A stretch of 64,000 bases of DNA. Source: Paenibacillus sp. NAIST15-1 (GTDB lineage Bacteria; Bacillota; Bacilli; Paenibacillales; Paenibacillaceae). Below the pieces are notes generated by a model. It was not told the DNA's origin. It worked only from the letters and a program-made list of their open reading frames with translations, and did no database searches. Every line of letters starts with the position of its first letter. Position 1 is the first letter of the stretch. Below, in pieces: positions 1 to 10,183 of the stretch. Both the position numbers and the translations under genes were made by a program. The DNA is taken from the NCBI RefSeq assembly GCF_001894745.1, contig NZ_BBYF01000001.1, positions 372,001-436,000 on the forward strand. The letters run 5' to 3'.

Positions 1-1281
<1,281 letters not shown>

Positions 1282-1319
1282 CTAGTATATCTTTTATTTT
1301 CATATTTTCGCTATAGACT

Positions 1320-1850
1320 TTACTTCATGTACTCGGATTGCAGCAGTCCCATCTGGATAATATCGTGCCAAGCTCCATTGCGGAATAAGGCCTCTTTTAT
1401 AACCCCCTCTTGCTTGAAGCCTATTTTCGAGTACAGCCTAATCGCTCTCTCGTTAAAATCGAACACCCGTAAGGACAATCGATGCAAATTCAACTCATTG
1501 AAGGCATAGTGCAGCAAAATCTGCAATGCTTCCTGACCGTACCCTTTCCCCCAATAATCCGGTTCGCCGATATCTATAATCAGCTCCGCATTGCGATTTT
1601 TGTAATCGATTGAAATGAGCGACATGATTCCGATGGGCGTATCCGTGTCTGCGTCACCAATGATATACGATTTCGAACTCGAAGATCCAAGTATAACAGT
1701 GCGAACAAAAGCATCAGTATCCTCAGGAGCATATACATCCATATGCGGATTCGTTGTCTCCATCACCCTTGCATCGTTTCTCCAGCTATGATACACCTGT
1801 GCATCCTTCTCCGTCATTTTGCGCAATCGGATTCTTTGTGTTGTGAACAT
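1320..1850 (-). CDS. GNAT-family N-acetyltransferase (RimJ/RimL-like)
   Basis: This is a 176-residue cytoplasmic protein of normal length for the RimL/SpeG-like GNAT group. Visible landmarks are the N-terminal RIRLRKMTEKDA strand-helix, the central beta strand AELIIDIGEPDYWGKGYGQEA containing the acetyl-CoA pyrophosphate loop (GKGYG), and the C-terminal NERAIRLYSKIGFKQEG motif. The family transfers acetyl groups from acetyl-CoA to protein N-termini, polyamines or small molecules; the acceptor cannot be read from sequence. An AGGGAGG Shine-Dalgarno precedes the ATG. It is divergent from the SgrR-like gene and apparently monocistronic. Confidence 0.85.
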   Translation of the reverse strand: MFTTQRIRLRKMTEKDAQVYHSWRNDARVMETTNPHMDVYAPEDTDAFVRTVILGSSSSKSYIIGDADTDTPIGIMSLISIDYKNRNAELIIDIGEPDYWGKGYGQEALQILLHYAFNELNLHRLSLRVFDFNERAIRLYSKIGFKQEGVIKEALFRNGAWHDIIQMGLLQSEYMK

Positions 1851-1918
1851 AGGAATACCTCCCTGCTTCTCTCTTGTTTAGAAAACTAATAATAATTGCT
1901 TTATCCCTATTATCAGCC

Positions 1919-1946
1919 TTGCAAAAAGAGGAAAAAAGGGTATAAT
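1919..1946 (+). promoter_or_regulatory. Sigma-A promoter of the SgrR-like gene
   Basis: TTGCAA (1919-1924), a 16-base spacer and TATAAT (1941-1946). Transcription would begin near 1952. That makes the ATG at 1957 an unlikely start and supports the TTG at 1984, which has a GAGGTGA ribosome site. Confidence 0.7.
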
Positions 1947-1983
1947 CCTTGCTTACATGTCCCCTTTTAGTGAGGTGAGTCAA

Positions 1984-3723
1984 TTGCTTCAACTGGATTA
2001 TTTATCATTGCGCGCCTATCTATACGAGCGTGAACATGAGCATACCGCAATGCTGCGGCTGCAAGAACTGGAGAATGTATGGCATTGCAGCCGGAAAAAT
2101 GCTAGACGAAAGCTACTTAAGCTGGTATCTGAGTATGATTGTACTTACATTCCCGGACGCGGCAGAGGAAATCAATCCGAGATTTGCTTCGTTACGGATT
2201 TTTATGAGGATCTGCTTGATTTCATTCAGCTCTGTCTTCAGCAGCAGGACATGGAGCAGCTGCTTCAAGTGCTTCAGCTTCCTTTTCCAAGGCAGTGGAT
2301 CGGTGATTTGCAAAAGCCTATTCAAGAGCAGTTTGGGCTGCAGTCTACAACAGTAGGTAAGGATGTGTTACATGCCATTACGACCTATCCGGTAACGAAT
2401 CTTGATCCTGCGTTCGTATCGATCACCTATGATTCAATGCTTGCCTCGTTGATCGGGGATACACTGCTCCGTTATGATGCCGATCAGAATGAGCTTGTGC
2501 CTCATTTAGCTATTGGGTGGGAGGTCGATGAACAGGGGCTAACATGGACGATATATTTGCGCAAGCAGGTATGGTTCCATCACCATCGCGCTTTGACAAG
2601 TCGGGACGTCAAGTTCAGCATGGAGAGGCTCATGCATTCAGCCTGTCCCAATCGCTGGCTAGCCCGAGATATCGCATCTATAGATTGTCCTTCGCCACTC
2701 GTGGCTCGGATTATACTACATCGCTCGAATCCTTTGTTTGGGCGCTATCTAGCATCAACACCGATGATCATCCTCCCCGAAGATGGTGAGAATACGGACA
2801 GCTTCTTTATCGGCACAGGGCCATATCGGATTGTATCCTGCCAGCAGAATCGAGTTGTACTGCATGCATTTGATTCGTATTTTCGCGAGCGCGCTTATAT
2901 GGATGAAATTCATTGTTGGCAAATGCCCCCGGAACGGGCACATCTTATCCAATATGACATTCCTAGCACTGGAACAGTTCCTTTCAATGCGGCATATGAT
3001 CGTCCCACGGAACTTGGATATCGGTTTGCTATGTATAATACAAAGCACTCTTCTACCATGCAGAATCGCATGCTGCGGAAAGCGTTGAACGAATTGCTGG
3101 ACATGGAAACCATGTGGAAGGAGTTAGGCAGAATTGGGCTTATCCCAGCCTCTCATTTTTTCCCATGGAGAAGCACTCTGATCAGGAAAAGTCTAACTGA
3201 GGCAAAAAGATGGCTAGCCGCCAGCTCCTATAGCGGCGAAAAGCTGCGGCTATATATGCTGGATATCCCAGAGGCATGGGAGGAAGCAGAATGGATTCAA
3301 CAAAGGGCGCTCAGTATCGGGATCCATATCGAACTTCATCCCTACTCCTTTAACGATGTCCATGATTCGACGAACGATCCGCACATGGATATCATCCTGT
3401 CCGGTGAGGTATCATCACTGGATCCGCATCTGTCAGTGCTTGCTGCTTTCCGTAGCGATGCATTGGCTTTCCGTCGTTATTTGAGCGATGAACAGCTCGA
3501 ATGGATTGATTCCCAATTCGTTTTGTTCCAGCATGAAAATGCGGAGGAGAGAGAAAGTCGAATTGATCGCATCGTCCAATACGTAGTTGATGAAGCCTGC
3601 ATTGGTTTCATGCATCATCCGCAGCACGTGCGCCCCATTCATCCGATGCTGCAGCATGTTCAATATGATTCATTTGGATTTGCTGACCTGTATAAATTAT
3701 GGACTCCACTGTTGAAAAATTAA
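1984..3723 (+). CDS. SgrR-like transcriptional regulator with extracellular solute-binding (family 5) domain
   Basis: The protein has about 579 residues. An N-terminal winged-helix region of the SgrR type (roughly 10-110, with WHCSRKNARRKLLKLV as the likely recognition segment) is fused to a family-5 oligopeptide-binding-like domain (about 150-570, with TYDSMLASLIGDTLLRYD and TGPYRIV). No signal peptide is seen, so the solute-binding domain should act as an intracellular ligand sensor, as in E. coli SgrR and Bacillus relatives. The chosen TTG start at 1984 has GAGGTGA 5-6 bases upstream; a longer frame from ATG 1957 has no ribosome site and begins at the expected transcription start. The gene stands alone, so no target is obvious from context. 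Confidence 0.8.
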   Translation: MLQLDYLSLRAYLYEREHEHTAMLRLQELENVWHCSRKNARRKLLKLVSEYDCTYIPGRGRGNQSEICFVTDFYEDLLDFIQLCLQQQDMEQLLQVLQLPFPRQWIGDLQKPIQEQFGLQSTTVGKDVLHAITTYPVTNLDPAFVSITYDSMLASLIGDTLLRYDADQNELVPHLAIGWEVDEQGLTWTIYLRKQVWFHHHRALTSRDVKFSMERLMHSACPNRWLARDIASIDCPSPLVARIILHRSNPLFGRYLASTPMIILPEDGENTDSFFIGTGPYRIVSCQQNRVVLHAFDSYFRERAYMDEIHCWQMPPERAHLIQYDIPSTGTVPFNAAYDRPTELGYRFAMYNTKHSSTMQNRMLRKALNELLDMETMWKELGRIGLIPASHFFPWRSTLIRKSLTEAKRWLAASSYSGEKLRLYMLDIPEAWEEAEWIQQRALSIGIHIELHPYSFNDVHDSTNDPHMDIILSGEVSSLDPHLSVLAAFRSDALAFRRYLSDEQLEWIDSQFVLFQHENAEERESRIDRIVQYVVDEACIGFMHHPQHVRPIHPMLQHVQYDSFGFADLYKLWTPLLKN

Positions 3724-3731
3724 TATATAAC

Positions 3732-3786
3732 CAACAGGAGCGCAGTATGCTTTGTCTTATTTTGTGCATATTGGCTCCTGTTTTTT
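3732..3786 (+). terminator. Terminator of the SgrR-like gene
   Basis: AACAGGAGC (3733-3741) pairs with GCTCCTGTT (3774-3782), followed by a T-run. The 32-base loop is long for an intrinsic terminator. It may also serve the converging gene. Confidence 0.5.
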
Positions 3787-4810
3787 ATTTGCTTGCGTAC
3801 TGCCTCAAAAATGACAAAGATTGCTCCAATGCCTTCATTCCAGACTCGGTATCTAACTTAAATTGAAACTCATGCTCGGTAATCGCCTCATTCTGCTCGA
3901 AAAAGAGCGAATGAACCGGGACATTCACTGCCTCCAGCCTTGCAGCCAGCTCTCTTCCGTGCTCCTCAAATGAATTTTTGTTGCCATCGGTAATAAAGGT
4001 TGGTGGATAATCCTTCGTCACAAAGTTCACAACCGAAGCTAACTTCACCTTCTCCACTTCATGCCAATTCTTCTCTCCGATGTAGCTCCAAGCTACTTGA
4101 TTCAAGAAAAATTGCACAGGCAGTGAATACTTCGTACTGTGGAACAGTTGAAGATCGAATGGGCCGCAATACAGCAGCATTCCCTTTATCGTGTCTCGTG
4201 GCACTGCTTGCTCCATACCCATTTGACGTGCCAAATCTGAGTTCGTCTGAATAGCTGTATAGTTGCTGGCAATCTGTGCTCCTGCTGAATCTCCAGCAAA
4301 GAATAGCCGATTTGTATCAATCGGGAAGCGATCTGGATTTGCCTTCACATATTGATAACATTCATCCAGTTGCAAAAGAGGCGTAGGATATTTGGCTTCT
4401 GGTGCGCGCTCATAATTCATCGCCAATACCACATAACCTTGACTTGCTAACATGGTGGAAAAAATCGCAAGATCCTTCTTATCCCCTCCAACATACGCGC
4501 CTCCATGCACCCAGATAATAGTCGGGTATGATTTCGCTCCTTCGGCGCTTGATGATTGTGGCAAGTATATATCGAATCGGTTGTCCTTATACCTTGATGG
4601 ATAGGTCAAATCATGCTGAACCTGCACTTGGCTGCTATACGAAGCATACCCTGCTGGCTGGGTCGCGATTGGAGTCTCAAATAGTTTTCTTACAAACAGC
4701 GCCGTTAATGCAGGTGTGCTGTTCACCAATATGTAGGGAACCAAAATAATGAGAACAAGGAAGATCAGAAGCCCGATTCTGCGTTTTCGCGGTTTTTTCG
4801 TACGTCGCAT
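3785..4810 (-). CDS. Membrane-anchored alpha/beta hydrolase (esterase/lipase, HSL/BD-FAE-like)
   Basis: This is a 341-residue protein with a basic N-terminus and one hydrophobic segment (residues about 12-30), a signal anchor placing the catalytic domain outside. The oxyanion motif is WVHGGAYVGG (about 100-109). The nucleophile elbow is FFAGDSAGAQ (Ser in GDSAG, about 170-175). The family hydrolyses carboxylic esters through a Ser-Asp-His triad; the acid and His are probably in the last 80 residues (FITDGNKNSFEEHG, AITEHEFQF). Alternative: an acetylxylan or isoprenylcysteine-type esterase. It lies next to a second secreted hydrolase on the same strand. Confidence 0.8.
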   Translation of the reverse strand: MRRTKKPRKRRIGLLIFLVLIILVPYILVNSTPALTALFVRKLFETPIATQPAGYASYSSQVQVQHDLTYPSRYKDNRFDIYLPQSSSAEGAKSYPTIIWVHGGAYVGGDKKDLAIFSTMLASQGYVVLAMNYERAPEAKYPTPLLQLDECYQYVKANPDRFPIDTNRLFFAGDSAGAQIASNYTAIQTNSDLARQMGMEQAVPRDTIKGMLLYCGPFDLQLFHSTKYSLPVQFFLNQVAWSYIGEKNWHEVEKVKLASVVNFVTKDYPPTFITDGNKNSFEEHGRELAARLEAVNVPVHSLFFEQNEAITEHEFQFKLDTESGMKALEQSLSFLRQYASK

Positions 4811-4873
4811 GACCAGCCCCCCTTTGACTATTTATCCATTATAACGCATAAATCATTCCACTCAAAAATCACA

Positions 4874-4912
4874 AAGAGCGCATAGCCTAGCTATCTAGAC
4901 TATCACGCTCTT
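4874..4912 (-). terminator. Possible hairpin terminator between the two hydrolase genes
   Basis: AAGAGCG (4874-4880) pairs with CGCTCTT (4906-4912) around a 25-base loop. On the minus strand it is followed by TTTGTGATTTTT, a weak T-rich tail. Confidence 0.4.
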
Positions 4913-4959
4913 GGTTATAAGCTAATGCTATATTGACGTGTATAACGGCAACGATATCA

Positions 4960-6645
4960 TTAGGATTGAGTTTTTATCCATTTCGCCATGTCAGTAATAA
5001 CATCAAGCGGTACGTTGCCCGGCAGCATATATTCTTCTCCGGTCGATGGTTTATCATACGGTACAAAAACATGGTTCAGCTTCGGATACAGCTTGTATGC
5101 GACATTGGTACGAGCCGACAGCGCCTTCTTCCAGCCGTCTAAATGCTCCTTGCCCACTTGGACATCATTGTCCCCTTGGATGAGGAACATCGGAACTTGC
5201 TGAGTCTTCGCAATGTCTCCGCCATAATAATCGCGGAAATCAAACCACCAAGAAGGTGTGCCGATTGGCAAATTTGCCGGGTAGTTGTCGACTGTATATT
5301 CTTTATTTTTTATGATTTGAAGGGACTGCTTCCATGCTGCTACTTGTGCTTCCAATTGAGCAATTGCCTGCTCTGGAAGCTTCGACTCCTTTGCACGAGC
5401 CAATTGGCCTTCGAATTGCGTCAGCATGAGATCCTCAAGCGGGCCAGATGGCCCTGCTGCAACTACAGCTCCCCGAATTGCCTTAGCAGTATCCTGAGCA
5501 AGAATTCTAGGCACGAGCATTCCGCCTTGACTGTGGCCAAGCACAAAGATCTGCTGCTTGTTCAGCCGCTTGTCTTGGGCCGCCCAAGCAACCGCATGAA
5601 GGGCATCATCTATCGTCTCTTCCTTCACCGTAAAGCGTGGAACTGCGGTGGACTGATACGAATATTCACGCGTCCGCTTCTCATAACGAATCGTTGCAAT
5701 CCCTTGCTTGGCAAGGCCGACGGACAGGTCACGGAACATCTTGCTGCTGCCGATCGATTCATCTCGATCATTCGCACCCGATCCATGTACAAGCACCAGA
5801 ACCGGATAATTCCCGTCTCCTGACGCTGGCACTGTCAGTGTGCCCGGCAGCTTGAATTCCCCTTCTCCGATTACGATCGACTCTTCTCTATAAGCATCCT
5901 TATCATCATAGGATGGGGCTTGATATTGACCTTGGGGTACGAAATTGAAATACATATCATCCACCAAGCCGTCCTTAGCATAACGGAGTACCACGGATAA
6001 TACCGAGCCTTTATCAGTCTTAAATGAGACGGCAGCATTACGATGCACATCATTTTCAGTTTGCGTGACTTGGATCAATTGGGTTGGATGTCCGAACATC
6101 GTCGTAATTTGCTTGGCAAACATGCCGATCGGGTACACGTGACCCGCTTTCTTGAGTGCCGGAGTCAGAGAAGATTGGATCTGCTCCACCGCTTCCGGAC
6201 GGTCAGCGGCTGCTGCGAATTGCATGACAAATTGAGACGCACGCGTCTTCCAGTCCGACGTCTCTGCTTCCACTTTCCCATTTACCCACTTCGCTTGAAT
6301 GTGCAGGGCTTCACACAGATCGTTCCAAGGTACAACCAGAATTCCTTGCTCCACTCTAGGTGCCGCAGTCAGCTTCAACGGTTGGCCGCTAATCGTCGAT
6401 TCAACAGACCCGCTGCGTACGATCCATACACGATCCCCATAAGTAACCGTTGCTTCTTTCGTACTCTGATCCCACTTTACATAAGCTCCAATTGCGTTCG
6501 CCGCTTGCCGCAGTTGCACCATGCTAGCAGTTTCCTTCTTTTCTGATGCCGCTTCCTGCTTCGTCTCCTCCGCAAATGCAGTTGGGACTGCGCTCCCGAG
6601 CAGCAAACATGCTGCCATCATCCATTTCCAAGCTGATTTATTCAA
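4960..6645 (-). CDS. Secreted alpha/beta hydrolase with N-terminal copper-amine-oxidase-like domain
   Basis: This is a 561-residue exported protein. A Sec signal peptide ends near TAFA-EE (about residue 26). Residues about 40-125 form a copper amine oxidase N-terminal-like domain (AANAIGAYVKWDQSTKEATVTYG), a common wall-associated module in Paenibacillus. A linker region (about 130-240) resembles DUF3887. The hydrolase domain has LVLVHGSGANDRDE, nucleophile elbow GHSQGG, acid loop LIQGDNDVQ and His in LNHVF. The start codon is TTG with a strong GGGGGG ribosome site. A 24-base palindrome lies 35 bp upstream. The substrate is unknown; esterase or peptidase activity is possible. Confidence 0.8.
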   Translation of the reverse strand: MNKSAWKWMMAACLLLGSAVPTAFAEETKQEAASEKKETASMVQLRQAANAIGAYVKWDQSTKEATVTYGDRVWIVRSGSVESTISGQPLKLTAAPRVEQGILVVPWNDLCEALHIQAKWVNGKVEAETSDWKTRASQFVMQFAAAADRPEAVEQIQSSLTPALKKAGHVYPIGMFAKQITTMFGHPTQLIQVTQTENDVHRNAAVSFKTDKGSVLSVVLRYAKDGLVDDMYFNFVPQGQYQAPSYDDKDAYREESIVIGEGEFKLPGTLTVPASGDGNYPVLVLVHGSGANDRDESIGSSKMFRDLSVGLAKQGIATIRYEKRTREYSYQSTAVPRFTVKEETIDDALHAVAWAAQDKRLNKQQIFVLGHSQGGMLVPRILAQDTAKAIRGAVVAAGPSGPLEDLMLTQFEGQLARAKESKLPEQAIAQLEAQVAAWKQSLQIIKNKEYTVDNYPANLPIGTPSWWFDFRDYYGGDIAKTQQVPMFLIQGDNDVQVGKEHLDGWKKALSARTNVAYKLYPKLNHVFVPYDKPSTGEEYMLPGNVPLDVITDMAKWIKTQS

Positions 6646-6678
6646 TTGGAATCCCCCCGGCCACAGAATTAGAACCCA

Positions 6679-6702
6679 TTAGACATTTAGATAAATGTCT
6701 AA
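6679..6702. promoter_or_regulatory. 24-bp perfect palindrome upstream of the exported hydrolase gene (operator candidate)
   Basis: TTAGACATTTA, GA, TAAATGTCTAA: 11-base arms around a 2-base centre, located 34 bp before the TTG start of the 4960-6645 gene. The size and AT-rich symmetry are typical of ArsR/SmtB-like dimeric repressor sites. No such regulator gene lies nearby, so the binding protein is unknown. Confidence 0.5.
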
Positions 6703-6920
6703 ATAAAAGATATCACAACACCCAATTCCATGTCAAAAGAATCCATAACCCCTCTCCCCCTAACATTGGCGGGGATAGTCGCTATGAATCCAGCTCATAT
6801 TAACAACACATTCGGTTCACAATTGAACCGAGTGCAGCACGGCTAGACAGATGCTTGCATCTATCCAGCCGCAAACTTACTATGCCTTATTGGGCTCATT
6901 TCAAGAGGAGGCTATCATCC

Positions 6921-7025
6921 ATGTCCATTCCAAAACATCGCCGGGAAAACGCCGATAAAATCCGCAAGCAAACACCGCATGCGCATGGCAAGGTGAAATC
7001 ATTCAAGGAGCTTGTTGAGGAGTAA
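6921..7025 (+). CDS. 34-residue basic small protein (DUF6254-like)
   Basis: The short frame MSIPKHRRENADKIRKQTPH... ends in HGKVKSFKELVEE. It has an excellent ribosome site, AAGAGGAGG (6903-6911), 9 bases before ATG. Short Bacillales proteins with a basic N-terminus and a PHGKVKSFKEL-type tail are known as an uncharacterised family (I recall DUF6254). No function is known. It stands alone between the exported hydrolase and yerC on the opposite strand. A weak hairpin follows (7033-7063). Confidence 0.65.
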   Translation: MSIPKHRRENADKIRKQTPHAHGKVKSFKELVEE

Positions 7026-7248
7026 CATGCATGATAAGGGGCGACTTGAGCATTTCGCTTATCTTGTAATGATGCAGCGAAGCTTAGTCCCCCTCCTTCT
7101 CCCTAATGGTATGAAAATTGTATCGTATCACAAAGAATGAATTGATTTGAAGGCTGATTTTCCTTCTAGGTGCATAAGCTTGCATGGAGAGGTATTCATT
7201 GTACGCAGATCGCAGATACATCGTACGCAAAGTCTGAAGATTGGAAAC

Positions 7249-7563
7249 TTACTTCTCTGGATTGTTCTCTGATTGTTCTTTCATACGTGCGAATACGAAT
7301 TCATAGCTGTGGTTGCCATGATTCAAGGATCGCTTAACGCGGGAAATGGTAGCCGTGCTTGCATTCGCCTCAGCTTCAATCTCACTGTATGTGTTATGGT
7401 TGTGCAGCATCTTCGCAACCTGAAAACGCTGAACCATCGTCTTAATTTCATTTACTGTGCACAAATCATCAAAGAAAGCATAGCACTCTTCAATCGTCTC
7501 CAAAGATAAAATCCCTTGGAAAAATTCATCTAACGCTTTCCCCTGCAGCTCTTCTATTAACAT
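7249..7563 (-). CDS. yerC: YerC/TrpR-related DNA-binding protein
   Basis: This is a 104-residue cytoplasmic protein matching the YerC/YecD family in length and sequence. It has an all-helical N-terminus (LDEFFQGILSLETIEECYAFFDDLC), then VNEIKTMVQRFQVAKML, then a TrpR-like helix-turn-helix TYSEIEAEANASTATISRVKRSLNHGN. The family is named for its TrpR-like fold, but its ligand and targets are poorly known. An AAGGAGG Shine-Dalgarno sits before the ATG. It lies downstream of no evident operon partner; the nhaC gene behind it has its own terminator. Confidence 0.88.
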   Translation of the reverse strand: MLIEELQGKALDEFFQGILSLETIEECYAFFDDLCTVNEIKTMVQRFQVAKMLHNHNTYSEIEAEANASTATISRVKRSLNHGNHSYEFVFARMKEQSENNPEK

Positions 7564-7762
7564 ATGTTTACCTCCTTGAGTACTGACTGGCTGATTTCCA
7601 ATCTCATCATGTTGAAGGTGGGATTAGAAGGTCATTCATATGACATATCCAGTTATGTGATTTTTTTCTCCAAGTATCTGAAATAGGTATAACATATTAT
7701 AGCATTATTTTTCATTAGTAATTAATACCACATATTTCATAAGAAGAGCAGCACCTTCCATA

Positions 7763-7793
7763 GAAAAAAAGCTGGCTCTATGCACCAACTTTT
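7763..7793 (-). terminator. Terminator of the tyrP-tdc-pdxK-nhaC cluster
   Basis: Reading the minus strand, AAAGTTGG pairs with CCAGCTTT (one G-T wobble) around a 9-base loop, followed by seven T. It lies directly behind the nhaC stop. Confidence 0.75.
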
Positions 7794-7810
7794 CTTCTTA
7801 TCGTTTGCGA

Positions 7811-9196
7811 TTATGCTGCTTTGGAAGCTTTGGAAGCTTTCGTAGATTTTCCCAAGAAACCGTACAAAATGTTGAGAAGCGGTGCAACAATACAGAAAAT
7901 CGCGAACGGCAAATATTCAAGTGTCGATACGCCGAGTGTCCCTGTAATAAATACCCCACTGACGCCCCAAGGAATGAGCGCATTAAAAGCTGCTCCGCCA
8001 TTGGCGAGTATTCTCGTCATTTCCTTGCGTCCCACATCAATCGCATCATACTGAGACTTGAACGCTTCTCCCGGTAAAATAATGGACAAGTACTGCTCTC
8101 CAAGGAGAAGGTTAATCCCCATCGAGCTAAGCGCCGTCATCAGAATCAGCTTTCCTTTTGTGCTAACAAATGAAGAGATGCGAGAAATAATCGTTTTGAT
8201 GATGTTCAATTCTACCAACAGCCCGCCTAATGATAATGCAAGCAAAATAAGGGAAACAGACCACATCATGCTCTGGATACCGCCGCGAGACAACAGCTTG
8301 TCCACGCTCTCAACGCCTGTGTGCGCAACATAACCATCCTGCATCAGCTTAGATAGGCTTGCCAAGCTTGTTTCTGGGTGATAAATAAACAGAACTCCGA
8401 TGGTAAAGACAATGCTTAGCAGCAAAGTCGGGATGGCCGGAATCTTGCGCCATGCACATAAGAAGAGTACCAATACCGGAATCAAGGTCCATGCAGATAC
8501 GGTAAATGACGAATTCAAAGTCTGAACAAGTTCATTGATTTGTTCGCCTGTCGTCAGCACCTTCGCGTGACCTACAATTCCAAAGAACAAAAGCGAAATC
8601 AGGAAGGCGGGAATAACAACTCGCAGCATATAACGGATATGTTCGAACAAGTCAACCTCACCAATGGCTGAGGACAGGTTCGTTGTATCCGATAAAGGCG
8701 AGACGTTGTTTCCTAAGAATGCACCTGAAATGATTGCCCCGGTCGTAATGGCGGGATGGTATCCCATAATCTGTCCCATTCCGAAGAAGGCAATACCTAC
8801 AGTTGAGATCGTAGTGAATGAGCTCCCTACTGTAATACCAACGACTGCACAAATGATAAAAACAGAAGGCAAAAAATATTTAGCGGACAAGATGCCAAAG
8901 CCATAAACCATAATCGTCGGAATTGTTCCTGCTGCAATCCACACGCTGATTAAGGCTCCAATTAGCATAAAGATGAGAATAGGGATTAATCCGGGTGTAA
9001 TGCCGTTCGATATTCCTTTGTGAACGCGATCCCAAGATATGCCCTTTATTTTAGCGAAGACGATAATAATCCCCAAGGAGAATAGTATCGGAATTTGTGG
9101 ATCCATGCTTAAGCCGATAATACAAGCTCCTATAATGGCTAATAAAACAACTAAAAGAAATAGGCTTTCTTTCAGTGTAACCTCTTCTTTCTTCAT
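7811..9196 (-). CDS. nhaC: NhaC-family Na+/H+ antiporter
   Basis: This is a 461-residue polytopic membrane protein with about 11-12 hydrophobic segments. The NhaC family signature is clear: GITVGSSFTTISTVGIAF, then AIISGAFLGNNVSPLSDTTNLSSA, then a second-half NLLLGEQYLSIILPGEAF. Relatives include Bacillus MleN and NhaC. It is the last gene of the tyrosine decarboxylation cluster, 83 bp behind pdxK with no terminator between. The lactic acid bacterial tyramine operons also end in nhaC. Its likely job is cation/proton (or possibly amine/acid) exchange linked to pH or sodium homeostasis while tyrosine is decarboxylated. An AGGAG ribosome site precedes the ATG. Confidence 0.88.
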   Translation of the reverse strand: MKKEEVTLKESLFLLVVLLAIIGACIIGLSMDPQIPILFSLGIIIVFAKIKGISWDRVHKGISNGITPGLIPILIFMLIGALISVWIAAGTIPTIMVYGFGILSAKYFLPSVFIICAVVGITVGSSFTTISTVGIAFFGMGQIMGYHPAITTGAIISGAFLGNNVSPLSDTTNLSSAIGEVDLFEHIRYMLRVVIPAFLISLLFFGIVGHAKVLTTGEQINELVQTLNSSFTVSAWTLIPVLVLFLCAWRKIPAIPTLLLSIVFTIGVLFIYHPETSLASLSKLMQDGYVAHTGVESVDKLLSRGGIQSMMWSVSLILLALSLGGLLVELNIIKTIISRISSFVSTKGKLILMTALSSMGINLLLGEQYLSIILPGEAFKSQYDAIDVGRKEMTRILANGGAAFNALIPWGVSGVFITGTLGVSTLEYLPFAIFCIVAPLLNILYGFLGKSTKASKASKAA

Positions 9197-9279
9197 ATAA
9201 GCCGAACTCCTTCATGACCAACTATTGCAATGCTGCGCTCGCAAATGGGGTCTATAGATTGGACATATACCTGCTGTGT

Positions 9280-10107
9280 TTAGCCATTCATGCGTTGTTC
9301 AGCCTTATTGTACGCACCATGCCATACAGGTCCTACAAATTGATTAAGCGCGAATCCGCCTCCAATGCCTGCTGTAACGAATTGCTTCGCTGTAGCTACT
9401 GCATCCCTGACCGACATCCCCTTCGCAAGACCAGCAGCGATAGCCGCCGCAAATGTACACCCTGCACCATGATTATGGTTCGTATCCAGCTTCTCTGCTT
9501 CGAACAATGTGAATGATTGACCATCGAACAGCAGATCAATAGCCTTCTGATCTTCCAATGTCTTGCCACCCTTAATGACTACGTGCTGTGCTCCAAGCTC
9601 ATGAATCTTGGTTGCAGCTTCCTTCATATCCTCTAGCGTGCTAACTTTGCGAATTCCCGCAAGCTGTCCCGCTTCGAATAAATTGGGCGTCACAACCGTT
9701 GCTCTAGGAAGCAGAAGCTCTCGAATGGCTTCACCGTTTTCCGGTTGAACAACTTCATCCTCGCCTTTGCACACCATAACAGGGTCGATGACGACATTCG
9801 TGATGTCGTGCTGGTCAATAACCTCTCTAAGCAGTTCGATCACAGGAATGGAACCGAGCATGCCTGTCTTCATCGCATCTAGTTTGCCCCCAGATAATAC
9901 GGTTTTAATCTGATTGCGAACAAGTTCAGGATCAATCGGATATACGGCATGATGCCAGTTGTTATCCGGATCCATCGTAACGATGGAAGTTATGGAAGAG
10001 AAGCCAAATGTTCCGTATTCTTCAAACGTTTTCAGATCCGCTTGTAGTCCAGCGCCGCCGCTAGAGTCCGAACCTGCAACCGTTAATACCTTTTTGATGT
10101 TTGTCAT
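9280..10107 (-). CDS. pdxK: Pyridoxine/pyridoxal/pyridoxamine kinase (ThiD-like)
   Basis: This is a 275-residue enzyme. The frame is open further upstream, but the ATG at 10107 has AGGAGTG just before it and begins the conserved [22 protein letters not shown]. Other landmarks are [26 protein letters not shown] and the anion-hole motif [15 protein letters not shown]. The sequence follows B. subtilis PdxK, a ThiD-fold vitamin B6 kinase, closely through the whole length. It phosphorylates B6 vitamers to supply PLP. It sits between tyrosine decarboxylase (PLP-dependent) and nhaC, which suggests dedicated cofactor supply. An HMP-(P) kinase role (ThiD) is the main alternative. Confidence 0.88.
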   Translation of the reverse strand: MTNIKKVLTVAGSDSSGGAGLQADLKTFEEYGTFGFSSITSIVTMDPDNNWHHAVYPIDPELVRNQIKTVLSGGKLDAMKTGMLGSIPVIELLREVIDQHDITNVVIDPVMVCKGEDEVVQPENGEAIRELLLPRATVVTPNLFEAGQLAGIRKVSTLEDMKEAATKIHELGAQHVVIKGGKTLEDQKAIDLLFDGQSFTLFEAEKLDTNHNHGAGCTFAAAIAAGLAKGMSVRDAVATAKQFVTAGIGGGFALNQFVGPVWHGAYNKAEQRMNG

Positions 10108-10130
10108 ATCCAGCACTCCTTGGATAAAGA

Positions 10131-10165
10131 GGAATGCGCAACAACCGAAGATTGTTACGCATTCC
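10131..10165 (-). terminator. Intercistronic hairpin between tyrosine decarboxylase and pdxK
   Basis: GGAATGCG (10131-10138) pairs with CGCATTCC (10158-10165), extended by AACAA/TTGTT after one mismatch. On the minus strand it is followed by TCTTTATCC, a poor T-tract. It could partly terminate transcription, or stabilise the tdc transcript and lower pdxK/nhaC expression. Confidence 0.55.
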
Positions 10166-10183
10166 ATTTTATTAATTTGAAAC

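Noticed and set aside
7033-7063. Hairpin GATAAG..GCGA / TCGCTTATC behind the 34-residue protein as terminator
   Set aside because: Stem has a two-base bulge and there is no T-run, so I do not list it as a terminator.
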